From: an uncultured Bacteroidales bacterium
GTDB lineage: Bacteria > Bacteroidota > Bacteroidia > Bacteroidales > UBA932
Length of the DNA: 64,000 nucleotides
NCBI GenBank assembly: GCA_946405435.1
Contig: CAMJHF010000008.1
Location: 43,303-107,302 of the forward strand
Direction: 5' to 3'
The position numbers and the translations under genes are program-made. A model generated the notes under the pieces. It was not told where the DNA came from. It was given only the letters and a program-made list of their open reading frames with translations, and did no database searches. How positions within the stretch are numbered: position 1 is the stretch's first letter; the number at the start of each line of letters is the position of its first letter. Of the stretch, positions 16,719-23,744 are shown in pieces.

Positions 16719-18080
16719 CTAATGCTGGATAGCCATGAGCCTCAAATACTTGAGGATCGTGTCGCACCATTCCTCGTCGCCGGGGAACTGGTAGCGTGCG
16801 TTGCCCTTGGGGTCGGGGGTGAAGATAGTTTCGCCGTTGGGGGTAAGTTCCACCCATCCGCGCTCGGAAAGGGTGTACAGGTCGTCGCCTTCCACGGCAT
16901 TGATGACTGCCAGAGGGTCCCACATCTTCTGGCCGGTGTCGCACTGGACGTTCTGGTAGATCCACTTGATGGGGTGGACGTCTGTCCAGTTCATATCCGA
17001 AATCACCAGCTCGGGCTTGTAGTCCAGGGGATCTCCGACCTCGCCGGGGGAGAAGATGATGTCAACCTCCTTGGGCCAAAGTTCAAAGAACTTGAGCGAG
17101 AAGTCGATGGCCTGGGTGAAGTTGTAGTCGGGCTCGACGGCCTCTCCGAAAACTCCGCCCATGGTGTAGATGGCTTTCACCTTGTTGCGCACGAGCTCGA
17201 CTCCGTTCAGGGGCGAGTACTCGTCGGGTCCGGACTGAAGCAGGCGGGAAAGGGAGGTGACGAAGCCCACGGAGGCTATGGTGACGCTCTTGTCGGGCTG
17301 GGCTGCCAGCAGTTTGCGGTACAGCTTGTATCCTTCGGGATACTCATCCTTGCTCTTGTAGGTCTGCTTGAACATGGGATCGGAGTCCTCGGTGCGTGCG
17401 TATGCTACATTATGATAGGGGATGAACACCTTGGGATCCTTGATGCCGGCCCTCTCGAGGCCCACGGGGATGTCGGGGTAGCCGTAGAAGTTGTTGAGCA
17501 CGTCAACTGCGTCGGCGTTGGCGGCACCCATGCGGTCCACCACCACGCCAAGCAGGTTGCAGCGCTTCATGTCCATGTAGCGGTACAGGAGCATGAGGGC
17601 GAAGAGGTCGTCGGTAGAGGAACCCATGTCGCAGTCGAAGATGATGCGGCAGTCCTTCTGCTCGTAGTTGGACTTGACGTTGATGCCCTTGGCCACGTCG
17701 TACACGGTGTGCTGTCCGTTCTCGCGGGCGAACGCCACCGCTGCAGCGAGGCTGTCCTCGGGGAAGCAGCGGGTGGAGTCGAAGTAGTACTTGCCGTTCT
17801 CGGGGTTGTACCATCCGCCCACCAGGCCGTTGTGTGCGCGAGCGTGCTTGACCACAGCCGCGATGCTCTTCTTGTCGAAGCTGTTCTGCGTGGCGGCGTA
17901 GGAGACCATGATGCCGCTGGTGGGCTGCTGGAGGGTGTTGATGTCGATGGTGAAGCCGTCCGGGTACATCTGTCCCATGGCCCATATGACATTGTAGAGC
18001 TCCTTGTCGGAAATCTTGTTCTGGGCCGAGGCGACGAGGCTCACGGCCAGAAGTGCGGTGGCGATCAATAACTTGCGCAT
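16719..18080 (-). CDS. Secreted inosine/uridine-preferring nucleoside hydrolase-like protein with extra N-terminal domain
   Basis: A 453-residue protein with a signal peptide (MRKLLIATALLAVSLVASAQ). The C-terminal two thirds match nucleoside hydrolases: IIFDCDMGSSTDDLFALMLL is a variant of the DxDxGxDD calcium/ribose site with two extra residues, GVVVDRMGAANADAVDVLN and SVTIASVGFVTSLSRLL follow, and MWDPLAVINAV supplies the late acidic residue. Residues about 25-135 form a separate domain (GFTIDINTLQ..., GGWYNPENGKYYFDS, ENGQHTVYD) not part of the usual 310-residue enzyme. It likely cleaves N-glycosidic bonds in the periplasm. It lies 6 bp downstream of efp. Confidence 0.82.
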   Translation of the reverse strand: MRKLLIATALLAVSLVASAQNKISDKELYNVIWAMGQMYPDGFTIDINTLQQPTSGIMVSYAATQNSFDKKSIAAVVKHARAHNGLVGGWYNPENGKYYFDSTRCFPEDSLAAAVAFARENGQHTVYDVAKGINVKSNYEQKDCRIIFDCDMGSSTDDLFALMLLYRYMDMKRCNLLGVVVDRMGAANADAVDVLNNFYGYPDIPVGLERAGIKDPKVFIPYHNVAYARTEDSDPMFKQTYKSKDEYPEGYKLYRKLLAAQPDKSVTIASVGFVTSLSRLLQSGPDEYSPLNGVELVRNKVKAIYTMGGVFGEAVEPDYNFTQAIDFSLKFFELWPKEVDIIFSPGEVGDPLDYKPELVISDMNWTDVHPIKWIYQNVQCDTGQKMWDPLAVINAVEGDDLYTLSERGWVELTPNGETIFTPDPKGNARYQFPGDEEWCDTILKYLRLMAIQH

Positions 18081-18086
18081 ATCAAC

Positions 18087-18653
18087 TTAGACTCTCTGGC
18101 CGTAGGAACGGTCGGTGGTGTTGACAGTGATTTTCTCTCCGGCTTCAATGAACAGGGGCACCATGATCTTGGCGCCTGTCTCCAGGGTGACTTCCTTCTG
18201 GGCGTTGGAAGAGGCGGTGTTGCCCTTGACTGCGGGCTCGCTGTAGGTGACTTCCAGGGTTACGTAGGTAGGGAGTTCGCAGGTGAGGCACCTTTCGTCC
18301 TCTCCGGTGACGAACATCATCTCAACATGCTGGCCCTCTTTCATGAGGTCGGCGTTCTCGACTACGTCGTGGGGAAGGGTTATCTGCTCGTAGGTCTCTT
18401 CGTGCATGAAATTGAAAGACTCGCCGTCGTCGTAGAGGAACTGATAGGGGCGGCGCTCCACCTCGATGGTCTCGATTTTGGCGCCTGCGGTGAATGTGTT
18501 TTCAAGGATGCGTCCGTTTTCGAGGTTGCGGAGTTTGGTCTTCACGAAAGCGGGGCCCTTGCCGGGCTTGACGTGCTGGAACCAAACAATCATACAAGGT
18601 TTGTCGTTGAATTTGAGGTAAAGACCGTTTTTGAAATCTGCTGTTGTTGCCAT
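18087..18653 (-). CDS. efp: Translation elongation factor P
   Basis: A 188-residue protein, full length. The domain I loop VKPGKGPAF carries the lysine that reaches the peptidyl-transferase centre, followed by the conserved KTKLRNLENGRILENTF. Domains II and III are complete, ending GEKITVNTTDRSYGQRV. EF-P relieves ribosome stalling at polyproline stretches. It has its own promoter, and the three secreted-hydrolase genes downstream follow within 6-7 bp, so they may be read from the same transcript. Confidence 0.95.
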   Translation of the reverse strand: MATTADFKNGLYLKFNDKPCMIVWFQHVKPGKGPAFVKTKLRNLENGRILENTFTAGAKIETIEVERRPYQFLYDDGESFNFMHEETYEQITLPHDVVENADLMKEGQHVEMMFVTGEDERCLTCELPTYVTLEVTYSEPAVKGNTASSNAQKEVTLETGAKIMVPLFIEAGEKITVNTTDRSYGQRV

Positions 18654-18723
18654 ATAAGTGAAATTTTAGAGTTATCGTCCTGCGGCCGGTGGCTCTTTTG
18701 CAAGAGCGGTCGCTGATATCCTG

Positions 18724-18755
18724 CGAATATAGTTATAAAGCGGAATTATTGCAAA
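18724..18755 (-). promoter_or_regulatory. Candidate efp promoter
   Basis: On the minus strand, TTTG (18755-18752), a 20-bp spacer, then TATATTCG (18731-18724), one mismatch from TAnnTTTG. It lies at the 3' end of ispH, leaving a leader of about 70 nt. Confidence 0.5.
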
Positions 18756-19608
18756 TTTTTATTTCTTCCGCCACCTTGTCCAGCAGCCATTTGGGCGTGG
18801 ATGTGGCCCCGCACACGCCAGCGGCAGCGGCGGAGTCGAACCACTGCGGGTCGAGTTCCTGCGGACTGCTGATGAAGTAGGTGCGCGGATTCACGCTGCG
18901 GCACCACTGGTAGAGAACCTTCCCGTTCGAGCTGTCCCTGCCGGCTACGAACACCACTACGTCGTGCGCGGCAGCGAATTCCTTGAGTTCGCGATGGCGC
19001 GAGGCCACCTGGGCGCATATGCTTTCGTGGACCGTGAGCCGTTCGCCTGCAAAAGACCTGAGCTGAACTATGATTTCGGAGTAGGCCTCCGGGCTCATGG
19101 TGGTCTGCGAGAAAAGCTCGACAGGGCCGCTCTGGCTAATGAGCCCGCCGTTCAGCATGTCCCTCAGGTTTGCGGTATTCTCCACCACGAGGGCCCTGCC
19201 GCCGGTTCGTCCCACCAGGCCGAGCACCTCGGGATGGCCCTTCTTCCCGAAAATCAGCACCTGGGCGCGCTCGGATGCCTTCTGGACGCTTGCTTGCAGG
19301 CGGAGCACGACGGGGCATGTGCAGTCGACGGTGTTGAGACCCAGTTCATCCAGGCGGACGTAGGTCGAAGGGGGCTCTCCATGGGCGCGGATGAGCACCG
19401 AATCTCCTTTGTCGAGGGTGTCGAGGGTATCGGGTCCCACCCTTCCGAGCCCGCATGCCTCCAGGCGGCTCAGTTCCGCCTCATTGTGTACGATAGCACC
19501 GAGAGAATACAGGCGGGCGCCTTCCGCAAGATACTTTTCAGCTGTTGAAATGGCCCGTATCACCCCTCCGCAGAATCCGGAATGGGGATCGATGTCAACC
19601 TTTGTCAT
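18733..19608 (-). CDS. ispH: 4-hydroxy-3-methylbut-2-enyl diphosphate reductase
   Basis: A 291-residue protein from MTKVDIDPHSGFCGGVIRAI. The frame stays open upstream, but that part is antisense of cmk; this ATG overlaps the cmk stop as ATGA. IspH carries out the last step of the MEP isoprenoid pathway with a [4Fe-4S] cluster. The three cluster cysteines lie in GFCGGV (Cys13), TVDCTCPVV and ESICAQVASRH. AHGEPPSTY supplies the conserved histidine region and GVCGATSTPKWLLDKV the C-terminal one. The pathway gene ispF lies elsewhere in the window (60753). Confidence 0.95.
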   Translation of the reverse strand: MTKVDIDPHSGFCGGVIRAISTAEKYLAEGARLYSLGAIVHNEAELSRLEACGLGRVGPDTLDTLDKGDSVLIRAHGEPPSTYVRLDELGLNTVDCTCPVVLRLQASVQKASERAQVLIFGKKGHPEVLGLVGRTGGRALVVENTANLRDMLNGGLISQSGPVELFSQTTMSPEAYSEIIVQLRSFAGERLTVHESICAQVASRHRELKEFAAAHDVVVFVAGRDSSNGKVLYQWCRSVNPRTYFISSPQELDPQWFDSAAAAGVCGATSTPKWLLDKVAEEIKICNNSAL

Positions 19609-20288
19609 AGGATGCCGAACTTGCCCTGAATGAGGCCCTGGACCCATGAGAGTTCTTCTTCGAAGGTCATGTCGGAGTTGTCCAGCTCGAAGGCGTCTTC
19701 CGCCCTGCGCAGGGGGTTGGTTTCCCGGTGGGAGTCGATGTAGTCGCGCTCGCGCAGGTTCTTTACGACCTCTTCCAGCAGGGGAGTCTCGCCTTTGGCT
19801 ACCATCTCGTCGTAGCGTCGCTGGGCACGCACCTGCTCGCTTGCGGTCATGAATATCTTGAGCTGGGCGTCGGGGAATACGGCCGTGCCGATGTCGCGGC
19901 CGTCCATGACCACGCGGCCCTGCCTGCCGAAGGCGCGGAGCATTCGGTCCACCCATTCCCGCACATAAGGCACTGCAGCTATGGGACTTACCTGTGAACT
20001 GACCTCGAGCGAACGGATTTGCTGCTCTATGCATCTCGGACCCATGTAGAGTTTGCCCTCGGCCCCGAAGTGCAGGTCGAGCCCTTCCAGGGCCTTCTTG
20101 AGATCGGGATTTATGATGCTGATCCGGCTGATGAGACCTTCTTCCTGCGCAAACAGCGTCACCCCGCGGTACAGGGCGCCGGAATCGAGGTACAGGAAAT
20201 TGAACTTGCGGGCTATTTTTTTTGCCAGCGTACTCTTGCCTGTGGAAGAGTAGCCGTCTATTGCGATAATGATGTCAGGAATCTTCAT
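19605..20288 (-). CDS. cmk: Cytidylate kinase
   Basis: A 227-residue protein starting MKIPDIIIAIDGYSSTGKSTL. GYSSTGKST is the P-loop, DSGALYRG the CMP-binding region, VMDGRDIGTAVFPDA the Cmk signature, and RAQRRYDE the lid. It phosphorylates CMP/dCMP. Translationally coupled to ispH by a 4-bp overlap, an arrangement I regard as usual in this phylum. It diverges from the response-regulator gene across only 39 bp. Confidence 0.95.
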   Translation of the reverse strand: MKIPDIIIAIDGYSSTGKSTLAKKIARKFNFLYLDSGALYRGVTLFAQEEGLISRISIINPDLKKALEGLDLHFGAEGKLYMGPRCIEQQIRSLEVSSQVSPIAAVPYVREWVDRMLRAFGRQGRVVMDGRDIGTAVFPDAQLKIFMTASEQVRAQRRYDEMVAKGETPLLEEVVKNLRERDYIDSHRETNPLRRAEDAFELDNSDMTFEEELSWVQGLIQGKFGIL

Positions 20289-20295
20289 GTCAGCA

Positions 20296-20303
20296 CAAAT
20301 GTA
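20296..20303 (-). promoter_or_regulatory. Candidate -7 element for cmk-ispH
   Basis: The plus strand CAAATGTA is the exact reverse complement of TACATTTG (TAnnTTTG). It lies 7 bp from the cmk ATG, implying a very short leader. No clear -33 partner is visible. Confidence 0.42.
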
Positions 20304-20315
20304 GAAAAAAATAAC

Positions 20316-20323
20316 GATATTTG
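20316..20323 (+). promoter_or_regulatory. Weak candidate -7 element for the response regulator
   Basis: GATATTTG, one mismatch from TAnnTTTG, ending 4 bp before the ATG at 20328. It lies within the 39-bp divergent spacer shared with cmk and has no good -33. Confidence 0.3.
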
Positions 20324-20327
20324 CCGT

Positions 20328-21479
20328 ATGAAGATTCTTATTATTGACGACGAGCGCTCGATACGCAACTCCCTTGGGGAAATCCTCTCCGACGAAGGTT
20401 ATACAGTGGACACGGCTGAAAATGGTTCCGAAGGCCTGGCAAAGGCTGCCCGGACCCATTACGATCTCATTTTCTGCGATATCAAAATGCCGGGAATGGA
20501 CGGGCTTGAGGTACTTGAAAAACTCACCGACGAGGGCAACGAGGGGGCGGTGGTCATGATTTCCGGCCACGGCGACATCGAAACTGCCGTGGAGTGCATC
20601 AAGAAGGGCGCCTTCGATTTTATCCAGAAGCCGCTTGACCTCAACCGTATCCTCATCACCATCAAGAACGCCACCGACAAGACCAAGCTGGTAAGCCAGA
20701 ACAAGAATCTCAAGAAGAAAGTATTCGGCGGCGAGCGCATGGTGGGCGAGTCCGAAGCCATCCAGCACGTGCGCGACATGATAGAGAAGGTGGCCCCTAC
20801 CCCCGCCAGGGTGCTGATCACCGGCGGCAACGGTTCCGGCAAGGAGCTCGTTGCGCGCAGCCTTCATGCCCTGAGCGACCGCTCGGCACAGCCTTACATT
20901 GAGGTCAACTGCGCTGCCATTCCTTCCGAGCTTATCGAGAGTGAGCTGTTCGGGCATGAGAAAGGTTCCTTTACATCGGCCATCCGCCAGCACAAGGGCA
21001 AGTTCGAGCAGGCCGACTGCGGCACCCTCTTCCTCGACGAGATAGGCGACATGTCCCTTGCCGCGCAGGCAAAAGTGCTCCGCGTTCTGCAGGAAAACAA
21101 GCTCTCCCGCGTGGGCAGCGACACCGACATAAAGGTCGACGTGCGCGTCATCGCAGCCACCAACAAAGACCTCCGCGCAGAGATCGAGAAAGGCAATTTC
21201 CGCGAAGACCTCTATCACCGCCTGAGCGTTATCGTCATCCGTGTCCCCGGCCTTGACGAGCGCAAGGAGGACATCCCCCTGCTGGTAGACTATTTCGTGG
21301 AGCGCATCTGCACCGAAACCGCCATGCCGCGCAAGACTTTCAGCCCCGAGGCTGTAAAACTACTCCAGGACCGCAGCTGGAAGGGCAACATACGCGAGCT
21401 CCGCAACGTCGTCGAGCGCCTCCTCATCCTTGGCGACCCCATAATCTCCGCCGCCAACGTCCGCGACTACGTCCTTTGA
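20328..21479 (+). CDS. NtrC-family response regulator (receiver plus AAA+), no DNA-binding domain
   Basis: A 383-residue protein. The receiver domain has DDE acidic pocket residues, phospho-acceptor Asp51 (FCDIKMPGMDG), and Lys101 (FIQKPL). The sigma-54 interaction AAA+ domain has Walker A GGNGSGKE, the L1 loop GSFTSA (consensus GAFTGA), Walker B GTLFLDEIGD, and RxxRxxRNVVERL. The protein stops at SAANVRDYVL, just after the AAA+ domain, so the usual Fis-type helix-turn-helix is missing. The start at 20328 places the receiver at residue 1; frames starting further upstream are antisense of cmk. A likely partner is the NtrY-like kinase at 24208. Confidence 0.9.
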   Translation: MKILIIDDERSIRNSLGEILSDEGYTVDTAENGSEGLAKAARTHYDLIFCDIKMPGMDGLEVLEKLTDEGNEGAVVMISGHGDIETAVECIKKGAFDFIQKPLDLNRILITIKNATDKTKLVSQNKNLKKKVFGGERMVGESEAIQHVRDMIEKVAPTPARVLITGGNGSGKELVARSLHALSDRSAQPYIEVNCAAIPSELIESELFGHEKGSFTSAIRQHKGKFEQADCGTLFLDEIGDMSLAAQAKVLRVLQENKLSRVGSDTDIKVDVRVIAATNKDLRAEIEKGNFREDLYHRLSVIVIRVPGLDERKEDIPLLVDYFVERICTETAMPRKTFSPEAVKLLQDRSWKGNIRELRNVVERLLILGDPIISAANVRDYVL

Positions 21480-21890
21480 CCCCAACCCCTGTCAGTCATA
21501 CCGTAGCCCCGTCAGCCTGAACGCTTGCCTGCTATTCTGAACGCCAGCCTGTCATTCTGAACGCAGTGAAGATTCTTTCTGCTGCACGCCTGTCATTCTG
21601 AGCGCAGCGAAGAATCTTTCTGCCTCAAGCCTGTCATTCTGAACGAAGTGAAGAATCTCTCCGTCGGTCCCCTCGACATCGTTGCCGGGCGCTTTGGCCC
21701 TGGATAATCCTGGTGTAAGTTTACGGGTGTAGAACAATACCTAGCAGTTGGATGATTGTGTCCGGGGCTAGTCTAGATGTAAGTTTACCGAAGCGGAACA
21801 ATAAGCAATTGAAGAGGGGGGCTGCGTTTGCGGAAGCATTTTTAAGTTCTTTTAAATCAGGTGTTTAGTTGTTTCGGGGTACTTCTTTTT
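21480..21890. other. Gene-free stretch rich in short repeats
   Basis: About 410 bp without a credible gene. It contains the 41-bp tandem repeat (listed separately), then two diverged direct repeats sharing TGTAAGTTTAC (21714-21724 and 21778-21788) each followed by GAACAATA. It leads into the left end of the Y1 transposase element. Confidence 0.6.
21547..21669. repeat. Three 41-bp tandem units of the GCCTGTCATTCTGAACG type
   Basis: Units begin at 21547, 21588 and 21629, exactly 41 bp apart, each with the core GCCTGTCATTCTGAACGCA and GAAGAATCT. A shortened copy precedes them at about 21527. Each core has an ATTCT...AGAAT inverted pair, so each can form a short hairpin. Very similar interspersed repeats are known to me from many bacterial genomes. 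The array lies next to a Y1 transposase, the class that mobilises REP-like repeats. Confidence 0.8.
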
Positions 21891-21945
21891 GGGGCACCCT
21901 GAAGTGTTTAATTGGCTGGACATGAGCAATTTAACTTTGACTACA

Positions 21946-21977
21946 CTTGCATTTCCGGTTGTGAATGTCTACCTTTG
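21946..21977 (+). promoter_or_regulatory. Candidate promoter of the Y1 transposase, which fixes its start
   Basis: CTTG at 21946-21949, a 20-bp spacer, then a perfect TACCTTTG at 21970-21977. The ATG at 21985 follows 7 bp later. Because the promoter lies inside the longer open frame, it argues for the start at 21985. Confidence 0.5.
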
Positions 21978-21984
21978 GGGTGCT

Positions 21985-22947
21985 ATGAAAGACTTAAAAA
22001 GACGCTTTGTTCCGGGCTGCATACATCATTGCTACCAGAACACCATCAACGGAGGCCTTCTGTTCTACTCGATCAGTGATTACCTGGTTCTGTTTACTAT
22101 CATCAATTTAGCTGCCGAGCGATATGACGTCAAAATCGTCAAGATGTGTTTCATGCCGGACCATCTTCACGGTGCTTACGCTGCCGCTTGCCTGAAGAAT
22201 CTTTCTCTGTTTGTAGGTTATTACACTTCAGAGTACGCCGTGGAGTTCAACGATGTCTGCGGCCGTCGAGGGCCTTTGTTCAACAGTCCTTTCGGCAGCG
22301 CACCCAAAGTGGGCGCCAAAAAAGTGAGGACCAACCTTATTTATCTGGACAACAATCCAGTAGAACGCAAGTTGGTCATGAAAGCCGAAGACTACCGCTG
22401 GAATTTTCTCGCTTATTCCATTTCGGACCATCCTTTTTCGGCCCCTGTTCTCATGCGGAAGGCCTCCCAGACAATGAAAAACGCCATGTCAGTTGTCAGA
22501 TACTTGAGGAATCAGAAAAGGCCGCTTACATACCGCCTTCTGCAAAATTGGTTTACGAATCTTTCCAAAGAGGAGAGCCTGCAGCTGGTAGATTTCATAA
22601 TAACTACGTATTCCGTCATAGATTATGCCGAAGCTATCAAGTATTTTGGCTCATATGAAAGCATGTTGATATCAGTTCACGCCAACACCGGCAGCGAATA
22701 CGATATCAAGGAAACATTTGTCGGAAGGAATGACAGCTATTATGCCAGGATGGCCGCGCAGGTTCTCAAAACGGGCAGGTATGCCGATATCCACGAAATA
22801 GTGAGTCTGGACATGGCCTCGAAGATGGATTTATTCTATACTCTTCTGGATACAGTCCCCGCCACGCCCCAGCAGGTAGCAAAGTTTCTGCACGTGGATA
22901 AAGTTCCGGTGATAAAGTCGGGCCCGTTCGCAAAGCTAATTGGTTGA
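21985..22947 (+). CDS. Y1-type (HUH) REP-associated tyrosine transposase
   Basis: A 320-residue protein from MKDLKRRFVPGCIHHCYQ. The HUH metal site is MPDHLH (about residues 58-62). A tyrosine-rich helix, FVGYYTSEYAVEF, supplies the candidate nucleophile, and NLIYLDNNPVERKLV matches the later conserved Y1 segment. The C-terminal extension to residue 320 goes beyond the roughly 150-residue minimal Y1 domain and contains a helical region as in REP-associated (RAYT) proteins. It would nick single-stranded DNA at hairpins. Lower GC and different codon use from neighbours support horizontal origin. Confidence 0.82.
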   Translation: MKDLKRRFVPGCIHHCYQNTINGGLLFYSISDYLVLFTIINLAAERYDVKIVKMCFMPDHLHGAYAAACLKNLSLFVGYYTSEYAVEFNDVCGRRGPLFNSPFGSAPKVGAKKVRTNLIYLDNNPVERKLVMKAEDYRWNFLAYSISDHPFSAPVLMRKASQTMKNAMSVVRYLRNQKRPLTYRLLQNWFTNLSKEESLQLVDFIITTYSVIDYAEAIKYFGSYESMLISVHANTGSEYDIKETFVGRNDSYYARMAAQVLKTGRYADIHEIVSLDMASKMDLFYTLLDTVPATPQQVAKFLHVDKVPVIKSGPFAKLIG

Positions 22948-22978
22948 AAACCAGTCGATTAATTGTTTAAGGGTACCC

Positions 22979-23243
22979 TAAATCGCACCACCCTTAACCT
23001 GCTAAAGCATTGATGGCCAGCACTAAAACTTTGCTCCGCCAAATCAAATCCTCCCCCCCCCGGACACCTCAAAACTCTATGGCTCGATGGAATTCCACCC
23101 CCCTCGTCCCCTGAGTGTGCAGGGGGATAGCTGAAGCAGTCGGCAGCTTAAAATCTTTCGAATTGGAGCGTCGCGACCGGGGGAGTTCCGAGGGGGTGTC
23201 CCCCTCGTCCCCTGGGGGTGCAGGGGGATGGCTGAAGCAGTCA
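22979..23243. repeat. Two copies of the GGGGGTGCAGGGGGAT repeat in an intergenic region
   Basis: Copies lie at about 23099-23160 and 23165-23243, offset by 101 bp. Shared blocks are CTCGTCCCCTG, GTGCAGGGGGAT, GCTGAAGCAGTC and GCAGCT. The second copy is fuller: GCGACCGGGGGAGTTCCGAG, a GAGGGGG-TGT-CCCCCTC hairpin, then the GGGGGTGCAGGGGGAT core. Near-identical sequence sits inside xseA (32651-32800) and inside the 61458-61667 element. 22979-23098 shows no gene, only a C-run at about 23053. Confidence 0.75.
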
Positions 23244-23273
23244 GCAGCTCAAAATCGTTCGATTTTGAGCTGC
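23244..23273. terminator. 14-bp perfect palindrome at the 3' end of the DUF4783 gene
   Basis: GCAGCTCAAAATCG, a TT loop, then CGATTTTGAGCTGC. The stem covers the last codons and stop of the DUF4783 gene. It is the end of a repeat unit whose degenerate sister lies at 23138-23165. It may act as an intrinsic terminator for minus-strand transcription, although no T-run follows. Confidence 0.5.
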
Positions 23274-23692
23274 TGGATTTTGTACCGCTGATCCTTGCAG
23301 CTCAGGAAGATGGTGACATTGAAAGTCTCGCCTCCGGCCTTGAGGGTGCCCAGCGCATACTTCATGTTGGCGCGGCCGGCTGTGTGGGAGATGTCGAAAC
23401 TGCGGGGAGTATAATTGTCGAAAAATGTCTTGACTATCTGCTTGGCCTGTGCGCGGCTGGCGTCGCTCTCGCGTGCCAGGACTGCTATTTCCAGATTGTC
23501 GGCGAACCATGCGGAGAGAGCCTCGGCGTTGCCGGCAGCGATATATTTGCTTATGGGAATAAAAACATCGTCCCCGCCCTCGGGTACGGTGGATGTGGAC
23601 GGCTTGGACACAGGGCGCAGCGGATATGTCTGCGCAAGGGCCAGCTGCCCGCAAATCAATAGAGCCAATAGAACTACTGGAATGCGTTTCAT
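23249..23692 (-). CDS. DUF4783 family secreted protein
   Basis: A 147-residue protein with a signal peptide (MKRIPVVLLALLICGQLALA). The mature part has the features of the Bacteroidota DUF4783 family: IPISKYIAAGNAEALSAWFADNLEIAVL, QAKQIVKTFFDNYTP, and a C-terminal beta segment FNVTIFLSCKDQRYKIQQLKIERF. The fold resembles NTF2-like proteins; function is unknown. The last seven residues (QLKIERF, stop) are encoded within a palindromic repeat, suggesting the 3' end was remodelled by repeat insertion. The start was moved seven codons in from the longest frame to place the signal peptide first. Confidence 0.85.
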   Translation of the reverse strand: MKRIPVVLLALLICGQLALAQTYPLRPVSKPSTSTVPEGGDDVFIPISKYIAAGNAEALSAWFADNLEIAVLARESDASRAQAKQIVKTFFDNYTPRSFDISHTAGRANMKYALGTLKAGGETFNVTIFLSCKDQRYKIQQLKIERF

Positions 23693-23706
23693 ACCGTTAC
23701 TTTTTC

Positions 23707-23738
23707 TTTGCAAATATTAAGCCAGTTTGTTATTTTTG
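23707..23738 (+). promoter_or_regulatory. rlmH promoter
   Basis: TTTG (23707-23710), a 20-bp spacer, and a perfect TATTTTTG (23731-23738); the ATG is at 23745. A divergent CAAATATT (23711-23718, one mismatch on the minus strand) could serve the DUF4783 gene. Confidence 0.6.
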
Positions 23739-23744
23739 CATCCG

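Larger units (their letters stand above)
21891..22978 (+). mobile_element. Y1-transposase (REP-associated type) element with degenerate inverted ends
   Basis: The left end (21891-21919) read on the minus strand and the right end (22951-22978) read on the plus strand align as CCAGyCrATTAA, four variable bases, TTmAGGGTrCCC. The ends flank one transposase gene. The right end holds the perfect palindrome AGGGTACCCT, and the left end can pair GGGGTAC with GGCACCC across a T-rich loop. Such terminal hairpins are what Y1/HUH enzymes recognise. The ends are diverged, so the element may be old. Confidence 0.6.

Noticed and set aside
18733..20034. N-terminal extension of IspH to 433 residues
   Set aside because: The extra residues are arginine/proline-rich antisense of cmk. 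The ATG at 19608 overlaps the cmk stop and begins the IspH domain directly.
19605..21218. 537-codon minus-strand protein spanning cmk and the response regulator
   Set aside because: Only the last 227 codons are cmk; the remainder is antisense of the AAA+ gene. The ATG at 20288 with its upstream -7 element is the real start.
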